The notes under the pieces are model-generated. The model saw only the letters and a list, made by a program, of their open reading frames with translations. It did not search any database and was not told the DNA's origin. The translations under genes and the position numbers were made by a program. A stretch of 64,000 nt of DNA from Teratosphaeria epicoccoides (Eukaryota; Ascomycota; Dothideomycetes; Mycosphaerellales; Teratosphaeriaceae), in NCBI GenBank assembly GCA_021401465.1, contig JADDMT010000012.1:310001-374000 (forward strand). Reading direction: 5' to 3'. Of the stretch, positions 11,726 to 22,525 are shown piece after piece. The first letter of the stretch is position 1. Each line of letters opens with the position of its first letter.

Positions 11726-12254
11726 GGCTGTCACGTGAAGACGGGAATAAAGCAGTGCAGTAGGTGAACAGATGTTGGACTCAGATGGGCAGTCCGGTAA
11801 GTGAGCTGTTTGATATCGGGCGAGAGCATGTCCTATCTTGCATTGGCCGGGGCCCGGAGCTGGGAAGAGCTATCTGCATGTCGTTGCACAGCCTGTCAGC
11901 ACATGTGTACTCTACAAGCAGCACCCGGGATTCACGATGACATATGCGACGCAATACCTCCCGAGTGTACATGTCGAACTCTCGCCGGTGCTGATATGCG
12001 TGACGCATGGAACATCCCGAGAAGTAAGTCCGCAAGGTGGAAACGGAAGGCACGCCGGGAACTTCCGCTGGCTTCTCAGCCGACTACCCAATCAAAATCG
12101 AGTTACAGACATCAGCTGCACCCGAGCCTCACAGATAGGGCTGAGGACAGTATGATAATCGCTCTGATCATAACATGCCGTGAACCTTCAAGACGGACCT
12201 GATGACTCCGCCTAAACAAGGTGCTAATCAAGAGTGAAAGTCGGAGAGGCTACA
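11726..12254. other. Divergent intergenic region between amidase and kinase
   Basis: About 530 bp that must hold both promoters. Short plus-strand frames here (for example 11801-12202) resemble no protein and are taken as chance. Confidence 0.4.
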
Positions 12255-13565
12255 ATGAACCAACAACCCAACTTCCTCACCACTGCCTCGCACTACCTCC
12301 TCGACGCCTTCTGGCAGCTGAGCCAGATCTGTAACTGCTTTCCCTCCAACCCAACACTCAAAATCAATGGGCGGAGCTTCAAGATCCTCCGCCTCCTCGG
12401 CGAGGGCGGCTTCAGCTACGTCTACCTCGTCCAGTCTCCTGGCGACCCGACTCTATACGCATTGAAGAAGATTCGATGCCCATTCGGCCAAGAAAGCGTC
12501 AGTCAAGCGCTCAAAGAAGTCGAAGCATACAGCTTGTTCAGCCCGCATCCGAACATCATACACGCCATCGATCATGCGGTGGAAACGGAGAGGGGCAGTG
12601 AGGCGGGCATGAAGACGGTGTATATCCTCCTTCCATATTATCGGAGAGGGAACCTGCAGGATGCGATCAATGCGAATTTGGTCAATCGGGCGAGGTTTCC
12701 CGAACGAAGATTGATGATGCTCTTCTTGGGGGTGTGCAGGGCTTTGAAAGCAATGCACCAATATCAAGTCAACCGCGGCCCAGGCAGCCCAGCGAGTCGA
12801 AAGAAGGCGAAGAAAGTCAGGATTGAGGCTGCGATCGCAGATGGCGAAGCACAAGCAGAAGTCACAGCCAACACCGGTCGAAGAAGACGAGGGGACATGG
12901 ATGAGGAGGAATTGGATCAGGAGCCATTAATGGAGAATGAAGTTCTCGCATCACAGAACGGTGTCCCAGTAGGCGCGACACGCTCGTACGCGCATCGTGA
13001 CATCAAACCGGGCAACATCATGATCGACGATACGGGCACACAACCCATCCTCATGGACCTAGGCTCGCTAGCTCCCTCGCCAACTCCCATCACTTCCCGC
13101 GCCATGGCGCTACAAGTCCAAGACCAAGCAGCAGAACACAGCACAATGCCCTATCGTGCTCCCGAACTTTTCGACGTCAAAACAGACACCGTCATCGACA
13201 CGAAAGTCGACATATGGTCACTCGGCTGCACGCTCTACGCTTGTCTAGTCGGCAAATCGCCCTTTGAAGCTCGCTCCGAGGAGACAGGAGGCTCGCTGTC
13301 ACTCTGTGTGTTGGGTGGCGACTGGCGATTCCTGGATGAGGGACCTGCAGAGGCGAAACGAGGGAAAAGACGCGCAACGGGCGACCTGGAAGGCGGAGCT
13401 GCGAAGAAGGACGATGCAATATCGGAGCACATTAAGGAAGTTGTGAGGGCGTGCTTGAAGGTGGAGCCCGCGGAGAGGCCGGATGTGGATGCTTTGATTA
13501 TGATGGTGGAGGATGTGGTGGCGCAATTGCCAGATGAAGGCGTTGCGGCGGTCGAGGTGGAGTAA
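12255..13565 (+). CDS. ENV7: ENV7/STK16-type serine/threonine protein kinase
   Basis: Single exon, 436 residues from ATG 12255. Kinase marks in order are the glycine loop LLGEGGFSYVYL, the ATP-anchoring Lys in YALKKI, the catalytic loop AHRDIKPGN, DLGS in place of DFG, and WSLGCTLYACLVGKSPFE. DLGS, the opening FKILRLLGEGGFSYVY and the short Cys pair ahead of the domain (ICNCF, a likely palmitoylation site) fit the NAK/STK16 family; yeast Env7 is a palmitoylated vacuolar-membrane kinase that restrains membrane fusion. An acidic and basic insert of roughly 80 residues sits between helix E and the catalytic loop, and a Gly/Lys-rich insert lies near the end; both are common in fungal members. Family is well supported, vacuolar location is inferred from yeast. 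Confidence 0.85.
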   Translation: MNQQPNFLTTASHYLLDAFWQLSQICNCFPSNPTLKINGRSFKILRLLGEGGFSYVYLVQSPGDPTLYALKKIRCPFGQESVSQALKEVEAYSLFSPHPNIIHAIDHAVETERGSEAGMKTVYILLPYYRRGNLQDAINANLVNRARFPERRLMMLFLGVCRALKAMHQYQVNRGPGSPASRKKAKKVRIEAAIADGEAQAEVTANTGRRRRGDMDEEELDQEPLMENEVLASQNGVPVGATRSYAHRDIKPGNIMIDDTGTQPILMDLGSLAPSPTPITSRAMALQVQDQAAEHSTMPYRAPELFDVKTDTVIDTKVDIWSLGCTLYACLVGKSPFEARSEETGGSLSLCVLGGDWRFLDEGPAEAKRGKRRATGDLEGGAAKKDDAISEHIKEVVRACLKVEPAERPDVDALIMMVEDVVAQLPDEGVAAVEVE

Positions 13566-13990
13566 TGTAAGGCTGTAACATGACGTGCACTGCGAGGGCT
13601 GACAGGATGGGATGTATTGTATGCGTGATCCCCGCTGTTGAGATGGTGTTGGAGATCCGAGAGCGGTGAATGTCGACATTTGGTCTTTTATGCTGTCGCG
13701 AGGAGAACTGACCGTGGGCTTACTTCGCTGTCACAGCAATAGCTGCGTACTACCTCGCGGCACGGTGATACGCTCTCTGCTCCAATGCCTATCGCGCCAG
13801 AATGCTCATGCTTCGTTATCGAATGCGATAACGTCGCACTGCTTACGCTCAAGTCGAGGCCGCTCTTGCCGAGAATGCACACCAGCAAGACTGAGCTCTT
13901 CCCCCTTGTGCGCCGCGCTAAACACCTCCCAATACCGAAAAAGCCCTGAAGGTCGCAAGGATGCTGCACCGTGCAATTGATGGCAATCAC
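13566..13990. other. Convergent 3' region between kinase and RRN3
   Basis: About 425 bp holding the two 3' ends. No gene or distinct structure seen. Confidence 0.4.
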
Positions 13991-16039
13991 TCAGCTGCGG
14001 ACGGACGCCGTATCAGGCATCAGCAGCTCATCGTCCAAATCTCCGTCCAAACTGTCTTCGTCGCTTTCATCCTCACTGTCATCCTCGTCATCATCATCGT
14101 CCTGCTGCATACCAATCGGGAGCTTCCACGCATTGTAATCGCCTTGTACCCAGTGCTTGCTCTTTGGCAGGTTGTACGGATCGAACGGGAAGTACGCCTC
14201 AAGCTGCAAATGCGCCTCGCCCGCCTTTCGGTCAATAGCCGTCTCACGTCTGCCGAGGTCCATGACTCCGCTGGCGGAGTAGGACGCATATGCATTTCCC
14301 AGTCTGACGCGTTTGTTCGTCTCGAGGATGGAGAAGACGTACATGAAGCGCAGGTGCAGAGCAATCTTCGCCCACTCGCCCACTATAACTTGGTTGCAGA
14401 CTTTCAGTGGATTAAGCTTGGAGTGGATATTCTTGTGCATTATCTCCTTCACGCCTGGTATCCAACCAAGCTCGCGATTCTCGGCCAGGATCTCGTCATC
14501 GCTGAGATCTGCATCCCCAGGTTCTGCTGACGCGGGGCCGGTGGTCATGTCTCGCCATCGGAAGCAGAAAACGTAGAGGATGGCCTGCGCAACGGCGTAG
14601 TACAAGGCGTACGCGCGCTTGTCAGGGCCACGGCAGGTGGGTTCGCATCGTCGGCGGATGTCGTCCATGAACTCGCAAAGCGCCAGCAAGATGTCACGAA
14701 CGGTGTTGGAGGATATGTGCGCGCTTCGTGCGACGAAGCTCGCCAGATATGCGCATGCATTTAAACGGTCATTGATCTTTGCATTGATTTGGGAGAGAAC
14801 GTCTAGGCAGCGCTGGACGAAGATGTCAATGTGCTGCGGGAGCGTCTGGGAAAAGTGGAAGAGGAGGAACTGGGCGTGTCGTGTCCGGCTGCCGAGGATG
14901 TGCGCGTTGAAGTGGGTTAGCAGTTGGTCGTAGGCCTCGTTGATGTCTGCCCCGCTGCCCGTCCGGATCAATGGGTCGTAGTGCTCGAACAGCATGTCCA
15001 TTGTACGGTCCATTTTGTCAACTTTCGCCATGATCTCCTTAATTCGCAGTCCATCCTCGGTCATGGTCCCTTCTGATTCAGATACTGACTCGCCATCGCT
15101 ATCATCAGAGTCGTCGGGTACTGTCTGCGTGCCCTTGTTTGGTAACAACTCCGTCTCCTCCTGCAAGTCGTCGTAGTCCTTCTGTATTTGCACATCGACC
15201 TCAACGAGTTGACGAGTGATCAATGAAAGAAGTTGAGAGTCGAGCTCCGGTGCGGACCTCGCAAGTCGGAGCAGTTGCCTCTGGTACTGCATGTAAGTGC
15301 GTGTGGTGGCAGACTCATTTGGAAACTCTGCCTGCACTGCTCTAGCTAGAGCGCCGGACACCGACGGCACAAGCCGCTGCAATGTCGCGATGGCCGCATG
15401 AAGTCTCTTAAACATGGACTGGCGCGAGATCGGGTCTTCTCCAGGTAATCGGCCCAGTGATGCCGGTAGCTTGGCGAAATGCGAGACGAGTTTCTGCGTG
15501 ATGGAAGGCACAAACTTGGTATGTGCTGTCGCCAACGTCGTCAAGAGCCTGACATACAGTTGCACGAACACATCGTCCCTGCCCAACCATGACAGGTCCA
15601 GTATGGCTGACACCAACTTCCCACAATCTCCCAGTGCGTTGATCTTCGCCTCGACTGCCAAAAGATACTTCTTCAGCAGCTTCCCGCTCGGCGCCTCTCC
15701 ACTGTTGATCTCTTGTCCCAGTAGTTGCAGCAACTTGATATACTGTGAGTCATCCCGCTTCTCGCCAGGCGCCAAGTGCCTTTCGACCCCTAATCGCACC
15801 TCTTCCTTGACCAGCTCGAAGCTCTTCTCGTTCCAGTCGTCTACAATGCGAATCTCCACATTCGGATCAAACTCCACCTTGAGCCTCTTGGTGGTCATAG
15901 GTAGGCTGTGCTCGTCGTCGGTGTCCAAGTACGAACTATCGCGTTTCATGCCCAGCGTCGGGCGCTTGTTATTATTCGTTGATGGTGTCGGTGGCGGTGG
16001 CATCGGGCCAGCTGCCGGTGGAGCAGCGAGCGAGACCAT
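13991..16039 (-). CDS. RRN3: RNA polymerase I transcription initiation factor Rrn3 (TIF-IA)
   Basis: Single exon, 682 residues. Rrn3 binds Pol I and bridges it to the core factor at the rDNA promoter; it is an essential, phosphorylation-controlled growth regulator in the nucleolus. The sequence has the expected all-helical HEAT-like body with the segments YIKLLQLLGQEINSG, LDLSWLGRDDVFVQLYVRLL, FQxCLDVL-like repeats, LNACAYLASFVARSAHI, and the conserved C-terminal half (LYYAVAQAILYVFCFRW, HSKLNPLKVCNQVIVGEWAKI, AYFPFDPYNLPKSKHW). Two acidic stretches interrupt it: DDSDDSDGESVSESEG in the middle, as in yeast and human Rrn3 loops, and a long Asp/Glu tail. The N-terminus is Pro-rich with a small basic patch. 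Length agrees with the family (about 600-680). Confidence 0.93.
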   Translation of the reverse strand: MVSLAAPPAAGPMPPPPTPSTNNNKRPTLGMKRDSSYLDTDDEHSLPMTTKRLKVEFDPNVEIRIVDDWNEKSFELVKEEVRLGVERHLAPGEKRDDSQYIKLLQLLGQEINSGEAPSGKLLKKYLLAVEAKINALGDCGKLVSAILDLSWLGRDDVFVQLYVRLLTTLATAHTKFVPSITQKLVSHFAKLPASLGRLPGEDPISRQSMFKRLHAAIATLQRLVPSVSGALARAVQAEFPNESATTRTYMQYQRQLLRLARSAPELDSQLLSLITRQLVEVDVQIQKDYDDLQEETELLPNKGTQTVPDDSDDSDGESVSESEGTMTEDGLRIKEIMAKVDKMDRTMDMLFEHYDPLIRTGSGADINEAYDQLLTHFNAHILGSRTRHAQFLLFHFSQTLPQHIDIFVQRCLDVLSQINAKINDRLNACAYLASFVARSAHISSNTVRDILLALCEFMDDIRRRCEPTCRGPDKRAYALYYAVAQAILYVFCFRWRDMTTGPASAEPGDADLSDDEILAENRELGWIPGVKEIMHKNIHSKLNPLKVCNQVIVGEWAKIALHLRFMYVFSILETNKRVRLGNAYASYSASGVMDLGRRETAIDRKAGEAHLQLEAYFPFDPYNLPKSKHWVQGDYNAWKLPIGMQQDDDDDEDDSEDESDEDSLDGDLDDELLMPDTASVRS

Positions 16040-16497
16040 AATGACCGCGTATCCAGCGTCATGGAAGTGGTGGTAATATGACTACGTAAAGAATGCGGTG
16101 CAGGTCGTGTGGGTGTTGTCCAGTGTCGGTGAAGGTCAAAAATGTGTGGGGAAGCAGTTTTTCCGCGAACTCTAAATCGGTGCCGCTAGCGCCCATCACT
16201 CATAAAGCACGTGTTTGTGAAACATGACGCATGCGAGGCAAGCAGGACGAAGATCAACTTAACTGGTGGTAGAAGGGTTGCTGGTATAACAGGAGCCACC
16301 TTTTCCATGATATGCTCGAACCCATGCAATTTGCAGAATGAACGGATACAACCAGCCTAGCCATTACACCTGCAGGACCTCTCTCTCATGGTTGGGGACC
16401 CTTTTGCAGATTTCCTGTCCTATCAACATATCCTGGCGCAGATTATGCCAGAGCGTTGAATTCTCGGCATTTGACCGTCCAGCAGCCACCGATGCTG
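16040..16497. other. Intergenic, no supported gene
   Basis: About 460 bp upstream of RRN3 and downstream of the next minus-strand gene. Contains the RRN3 promoter by position; nothing else seen. Confidence 0.4.
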
Positions 16498-17187
16498 TCA
16501 TATGCCCAGCGGATTTCCAGCACTTCCCCTTCCAGCATTTCGTACGCTCCTCGTCTCTGGCTTTCCTCCTGGCAGACTGCCTTTGCCTGCGCCCATACCA
16601 GCAATTCCCAACGGATTACCAGCCGTGGCGACACGAGGACCGCCCACGCCTACCGAGTCTTTGATGTTGTTGCCATAGCCAGCAACACCTTGGCCCCAAT
16701 ATCGAGTTGTGTCTGAGATACTACACAGCATCAAAATCAGTTCCGATAGATTGCATGCATATCTGTTTGTGGCTTACCTCTTGCCGACACCTTCACCGAC
16801 TTTGTTCACCGAGTCGCCAATGCTGTTGACGAAGCCGGCTGCATAGTTGCCTACGCCTGCAACACTGTTCTGCACCGTGCGATTGATCCAGTTCCCGGCC
16901 TTTGGCCCCTCCTGAGCTGGCTCCGCTTGCGCCCGTGGCTTTGAAGCAGGAACTTTGGCTACGGCGGAAGCGACCTCTTCCACCACTGCACTGCTCGCTG
17001 CGGGCTTTCTAGCTGCCGATGGAGCAGGCGACTTTATTTTGGGAGGGACCTTGGCCGGCGGAGGTTTGCTCGGGCCAGCGGCCTTCGATGTGGGGGGCTT
17101 GGGTGCTGGCAAAATGGGCTTCTTTCGCTGTGGCTGCTGAGGTTTAGGCTGGGCTAACACGGGCTTTTTGCGCTGCGCTGTGGACAT
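16498..17187 (-). CDS. Small Ala/Pro/Lys-rich protein with a glycine-rich amphipathic C-terminus
   Basis: Two exons, 17187-16778 and 16720-16498 (57-nt intron, GTAAGC donor, TGTAG acceptor), 210 residues. The N-terminal half is disordered and made of Pro, Ala and Lys (repeats such as QRKKPVL, QRKKPIL). The second half contains repeated short amphipathic segments: WINRTVQNSVAGVGNYAAGF, VNKVGEGVGK, then after the intron ISDTTRYWGQGVAGYGNNIKD and a GNPLGI ending that occurs twice. The pattern recalls uncharacterised fungal proteins that may bind membranes or lipid surfaces through amphipathic helices, but I cannot name a function. Reading frame and splice signals agree, so I consider it a real gene. 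Confidence 0.7.
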
Positions 17188-17862
17188 TGTGATGTTGTGG
17201 TCAGTCAATTACGAGGTTCAAATAGACAAGTGCGTTCGTAGATTTCGAGGGCTCTACTGTCCGCATGACCTGCAGGTGGTTGTTTGTCATAGCTTCCAAG
17301 ATCGGAGGCACCACAGGCAGCCCTACGCGTCTACCTTCTACAATGATGCGCCCACTCCTCTGTTCCACAATCCTGTTGGCTGTCAGCCCATCTTGTGCCG
17401 CACAATCCTTGTCGGCCGGTGACGTTTGGCGACATGGATCAAGCGCGCGGGATGAGCCTAGCGCAGCCGAGAACAAGTTGCCGGCCCCGGCCCGACAGAC
17501 TGCTCTCGACATACGCTGGAAAGGCTTTGATATTAAGGATTCCTTCATCAGGCTTCTGAGTGGTTTTAATCGTGGCGGCGTCCCTAATGTCAAGTACTGC
17601 TGCGCAGCGATTGACGGATGGTTTCCTGAGACCAGCCTGACTTGAGCCTGACCTGAAGCTCCCAGTGGCACATATGGGCGAGGAGAGTGGACAATGATTT
17701 CCAAGGTCTGTATACCACAGTCCAGCAAGCTGGGGAAGAACTACCTGATGATATTGCGGGATCGTCCGCGCGCGTGAGCACTGCTGGTCATAAGGTGAGC
17801 TCAACCTTCACTTGCTCCTTCTCATCTACCTCCACGGGAACCTCGAGTTGAGGTCGAGCATC
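17188..17862. other. Intergenic between small basic protein and Ste20-group kinase
   Basis: About 675 bp, promoters of both neighbours. A 175-residue minus-strand frame (17201-17728) lacks any domain and is taken as chance. Confidence 0.35.
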
Positions 17863-20800
17863 ATGGACAAACCCATGGTATTTCAGCACAGTGGAGGGGG
17901 GCTCGACATGATGTCTCCATGCTTGACCACCGCTCCTGACAGCAGCGAGGGCGATGTAGACCAGCCTAGGTCTCAGAAGTCTCACTTCAAAAAGAAGAAT
18001 AGCTTTTCGAGAAGCCAATCGTTAATAGAAGACGCAGGCTCACCACTAAGTATCGGATCAAATTCGAGATCTCGCAGCTTCAGCGCCGGCCTCAAACGTA
18101 TTGTCACGGGCAACTCTGCGCACTCCACTGTCCCAGCTACTCCGCTGCCACAAACACCATTGCCTTCGATCGACCAGAGTCCGGTCCAGGAGGACGCCAT
18201 CCAGACTGCTGTCGAAACCAACCAGGACCCTGCTGATATCCGCAGCGGGTCTTTCTCTTTGACGGACAGTCTGTCTTCCTGGGCGGTAGTGACAGCTTCG
18301 GCTTCCTCCACCGCCTTGTCCACCATCGAAGGCGCCGCTGATCCATTATTTAGGGCTCCACCATTCTCTTCGAGAACTTGCCAAGAAACGCGGCAAAAAG
18401 GACTCCGACGTCCTTGACAAAGCTGGCACCAACAAGCTCTTGAAGTTTTGGCAAGCAGCTGGCGTAGGTGCTTCTTACGAGCCCGAGCCGAAAAAAGGCC
18501 CCCGTGATCAGGATTCGTCTGGCGACCACTCTGGTCTGGAGACGCTCTCGAGCGTCAACGCATACCGTGACGACGTAGGAATCAGAGTCCAGCGCTGGCA
18601 ATCAGACATGGACAACTCTCGCCTCAGCGTTCCGGCTGCCTTTGACGGTCCGCACCGTCAACGTCAGATCAAAGATGCCAAAGATATGTACCAGACAGTC
18701 TTGCGCAATGCCGAGCGCTCGAACTCCGCCGTTCCGCCATATGACTTCATCGAGCTCATTGGCAAGGGCTCCTTTGGTCGAGTATACAAGTGCCGAGAGC
18801 AGAAGACCGGCGAGCTTGTCGCAGTCAAGATCATCAATATTGACGATACAGACTTCGAGGAGCACGTCTTGGACAAAGACAACGCTCTTGCCGCCTTTCG
18901 AAAGGAAGTGGGCATTCTCCAACAACTGAAGGACAGCAAAGCGAAAAACGTGAACATGATACATGATGCGTTTGACCTGCACAACCAGCTTTGGATCGTC
19001 AGCGACTATTGTACAGGCGGCAGCCTTCGCACGCTCAGTCGAGCCAACACAGGAAAGGGCTTCGACGAGCAATACATCATACCCATTGCGCGCGAACTCG
19101 CTCTTGCCATCAAGAGTGTCCACGACATTGGCATCATCCATCGAGACATCAAGTGTGCCAATGTGTACGTCACAGAGGAAGGCGAAATCCAGCTTGGTGA
19201 TTTTGGCATTGTTGGCGAGGTTGAGGATGGCACTGCCTCAAAGCGCAGGACCATTATTGGCACTCCGCATTATCTGCCACTGGAGTTGCAGGCAAAGACA
19301 CTGCAGACTGCTGAGGCGTATGGCAAAGAAATTGATATTTGGTCGTACGGCTGCACAATCTTTGAAGCCGCTACTGGACAGCCTCCATACGCACATGTAC
19401 CACGTGAACGCATAGGACAAGAGCTCAAGAACGCGCCTCGTCTGGAGGGTGGAGGTTACTCGAATGGTTTGCGCGACTTTGTGGCGTTCTGCCTAAACAG
19501 CGATCCCAAAGAGCGACCGTCGGCGGACGATGTGCTTGACCATCCTTACATCCAGAACACGTCGAGGAAATATCCAACGAGTTCGCTCGCCACACTCATC
19601 GATCGTTATGCAGCCTGGGAGTACAAAGGCGGTCAGCGCGTCTCGCTCTGGATGGCAGGTGGCGCTGCTGCACCTGCCAAGCTTAGTGAGCTTCAATGCG
19701 CAGATTTTGGCGACGGTGAAATCGATTGGAACTTTAGCACATCTGATAACTTCAATGCGGCTTTTGGCAAGCGATACAGCCAGATGATCGACATACATGA
19801 CTTCGCCGATCCGCAGCTTGAGGTTCCGGAAGGTCTAGGTTTGCCGCCCATCGTCACCAAGGACCTCTCAGCCTACCAGCGTCTGGAGCAGGCGCATCAA
19901 GAGCTCAGCGCCAATCGTGGTGAGCGATCTCTCGATCGTCTCTTCGACGCCAACAGAACGCCATACGAGCTCCACACGCCTCTCAATGACGAAGAGCCTC
20001 TTTCCGATCTCCCTTTCCGGAATATGGGCAGTAGCGCGCCTAGAGAAAGCTTGATCGACCTTGACATGGGAGGTGGTTTGGACAAGCCGCCTGTCTTCAA
20101 TTTTGAGCTCAGTAATCTTGCCACGATCAAAGCAAGGACTTTAAAGCCACTGGCCATCCCAGATGACGATGAAGTAGAAGAGTATGATTACAGCAAGGCC
20201 GGCGTGGACGACAAAAGAGCCACCATAGAGTGGAAGTTCCCATCCGCTGAAGAGAGGAAGCGTGCAACTATGGAATGGACATTCTCAACAGCGGAGCCCA
20301 GCGAGCCGGATGATCCAAATGTCAATATGAACCTGCCATCAATTGGCGCCGACGGCCTCCCTCCTAGCTTCAGACCACACTTAAAGCACTCTACTACCGA
20401 GCCCACTGGACGTTTTGGCGACTTAGCACTCGTGGATCAAACAGTGAAGCCCAGCTCAGCAACCGTATCAAGCTCGGCTCAGGGCTCTTCATCTCCAGTA
20501 CGCGACTCGGTGCGGTCCATGATTGATCTGAGCCTCGGAGGGCTTGAAGACCCAGCAGAAATTGCTCGACCAGCAACCGCAAGTTCGATCAGCTCAGCTA
20601 CGGGCTCTGCTTTCACCGACATGACTTCCGGCAACCCTTTCGACCTGGAAGACGATCCTGAACAGAACGAGGTCGACCGTAATCGCTTCTCTTACCATAA
20701 GCAATGGCAGTCAGAAGGCGGCCGGATGAAGCGTTCTAGCCACAAAACAATGCCTATGCACTCGCGCGGCAGCAGCCTGATAAGCACGGACTCCGAGCTT

Positions 20801-21355
20801 GATCGTATGAGCACAGGTGACAATGTATTCAGCTACACTTACAACCCAAGACCGGATGTCGATCCTTTGAGACCACAGCTAATGTCCGGCGCACCGCAGA
20901 TCGACACTACATCCTGGGCGGACTTTAGGCCCAATTCAGGCTTCGATGAGCCGCCAAAATATTCTCGCACGAGCTACAGGACTTCAGAGGTAAATGGCAG
21001 TGACAGCTCCAGCGCAGGTCGTGGGAGCCACGCGAACGGTCTATCGTCTAGTTCGCTGGAAGCGTCAGCTGCTGGTAGCGGGAGGCAGAGAGATCTCCCC
21101 TTCCCGGATGCAGTTCCTCCGCACGAGGACATCATGTACGACGGTGCGGATCCGAGCATGATGATGAGTGAGCTTGATCGCTTGCTAGATGATGTAGCTC
21201 AGGCTTTTAAGGCTACCGCAAAGGCTTTCAAGCAGCATACTGAGCATAGCGAGAGAGCTGAGCTTGACAATGCGGTGCTGTCCACAACCGAGACTGATTC
21301 TGGAATGGAGAGCAGTAGTGCTGCACCTACGGGAGATGAGGACGGATTCGTCTGA
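17863..21355 (+). CDS. Ste20-group (germinal-centre-like) serine/threonine kinase, large
   Basis: The catalytic domain starts near 18745: LIGKGSFGRVYK, LVAVKII, IHRDIKCANVYV, LGDFGIVGEV, GTPHYLPLE, DIWSYGCTIFEAATGQPPY. These are Ste20/GCK features, but the usual APE of the activation segment is PLE. After the kinase come WMAGGAAAPAKLSEL and about 500 low-complexity, Ser/Pro/Asp-rich residues with repeated KRATIEW and KRATMEW segments, ending in acidic sequence. The N-terminal part (from ATG 17863; SRSQSLIEDAGSP, SFSAGLKRI) is in another frame from the kinase frame, which is open only from 18293. The frames overlap at 18293-18416, and a short intron (for example GTAGTG at 18286 to AAG near 18389) or an indel must join them. 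Fungal relatives act in polarity or septation pathways; the specific pathway is not shown here. Confidence 0.8.
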
Positions 21356-22250
21356 GTAAGATGTTGGAAGCGACGGCATTGCATCGTACCAAGAATGGAA
21401 AAACGATGAAGCCCAGCGATGGGGTTGAGGTGTTTGGAATGAGACTGCTCGTGCTCATGCACCGTGGGATAGGAAGGGATGCACAATAGCCAAGCTTCAC
21501 CATGGACCATTCGCAGGAGTGAAGAGTGACATGCCTTGGCCTGGCTATGATGTTTTCATGGCTCTCTAGCGAGTGAGGATGGGAGAATTGCTAACGCGCC
21601 GGACTAATCGGTGTTGTTGGACTCCAAGAGCCAGTCCACAGACCTATGTTGCCACACTCTGATAAGCCTTGAAAGCTTCAGGGCTGGTGTGGTAATGTTG
21701 CCGCCAGAACCAATGTCAATATTTGACATCAAGAGCAGGTTGACAGGTCCTCGTTTGACGTACACCTTTCGCCATATCGGCCATCAAACCCAAGCGACAA
21801 TCCAGCTATCAGAGCCAACCGCTAGAGACCACCAGGCCAGTCGCACTCGCTCATGCTTGTTCCAATCTCTCTGTGGGCCCATGCCGCCGAGTCCATGATC
21901 CTCGGAGTCCGAAGTCACTCAATCACCATTCTGGTCGTCACACGCGATCCTCCTCCAGTCCAGACTCCAGACACCGCGTGGCCTTCCCATCCGCCGATAA
22001 TGGAGTATATATTGGCCAGGTATACCTCTTGTTGATAAAGTCGCTCTGTGGCCCTTCCTCCCGAGCAATGCACTGCGCTTTGCTGTCAGAGCTGTCGCGA
22101 AAGAAGAAGTTGGTTGGTGCTTACGCAGTATGCATCGGAGCCTGCCTGTTTGCACATGCCGTTCAGTCCAGCATTTGGAGGTGGGGTTAATATGATCGGG
22201 TCGCGTGTGAGAGAGCCGGTGCGCATGTATGTCCTGCCGCTGCACTAAAG
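21356..22250. other. Intergenic, no supported gene
   Basis: About 900 bp 3' of the kinase. Only short frames without domains on either strand. Confidence 0.4.
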
Positions 22251-22525
22251 CTATGCGGACTGAAATGATGCGATGCCAAGTTGTGCGAGGAAGACTGCGA
22301 AGAATGGGATCAAGGCTGCGCCTTTGAGCACGGCTGCTTGGATGACACTCTCTACACTTGCACAGCTGCATGGTGAAGGACAAGGCATTCAGTAAGCGCG
22401 TGAGAATAGGGAACAACGAAATGCACATACAAATGTCAAGAACGGCGGTAAGCGCTAGAAACGATGAAGCATCAAGCCTGGTACTGCAATTGCACTTACC
22501 CAAGGACAATACCTGTCTGTACCAT
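22251..22525 (-). CDS. Possible 46-residue hydrophobic microprotein, spliced
   Basis: On the minus strand ATG 22525 opens a 26-nt exon (22525-22500), followed by a 134-nt intron with a strong donor (GTAAGT) and acceptor (ATGCAG), and a 115-nt exon to TAG at 22251. The frames join in phase to a 46-residue product with a single hydrophobic helix, KGAALIPFFAVFLAQLGIA. The only support is phase, splice-site quality and the membrane helix; no family is recognised. Small mitochondrial or ER subunits have this size and shape. It could equally be chance. Confidence 0.28.

Noticed and set aside
17201..17728. 175-residue minus-strand frame
   Set aside because: Overlaps other frames of similar length on both strands and lacks any recognisable segment.
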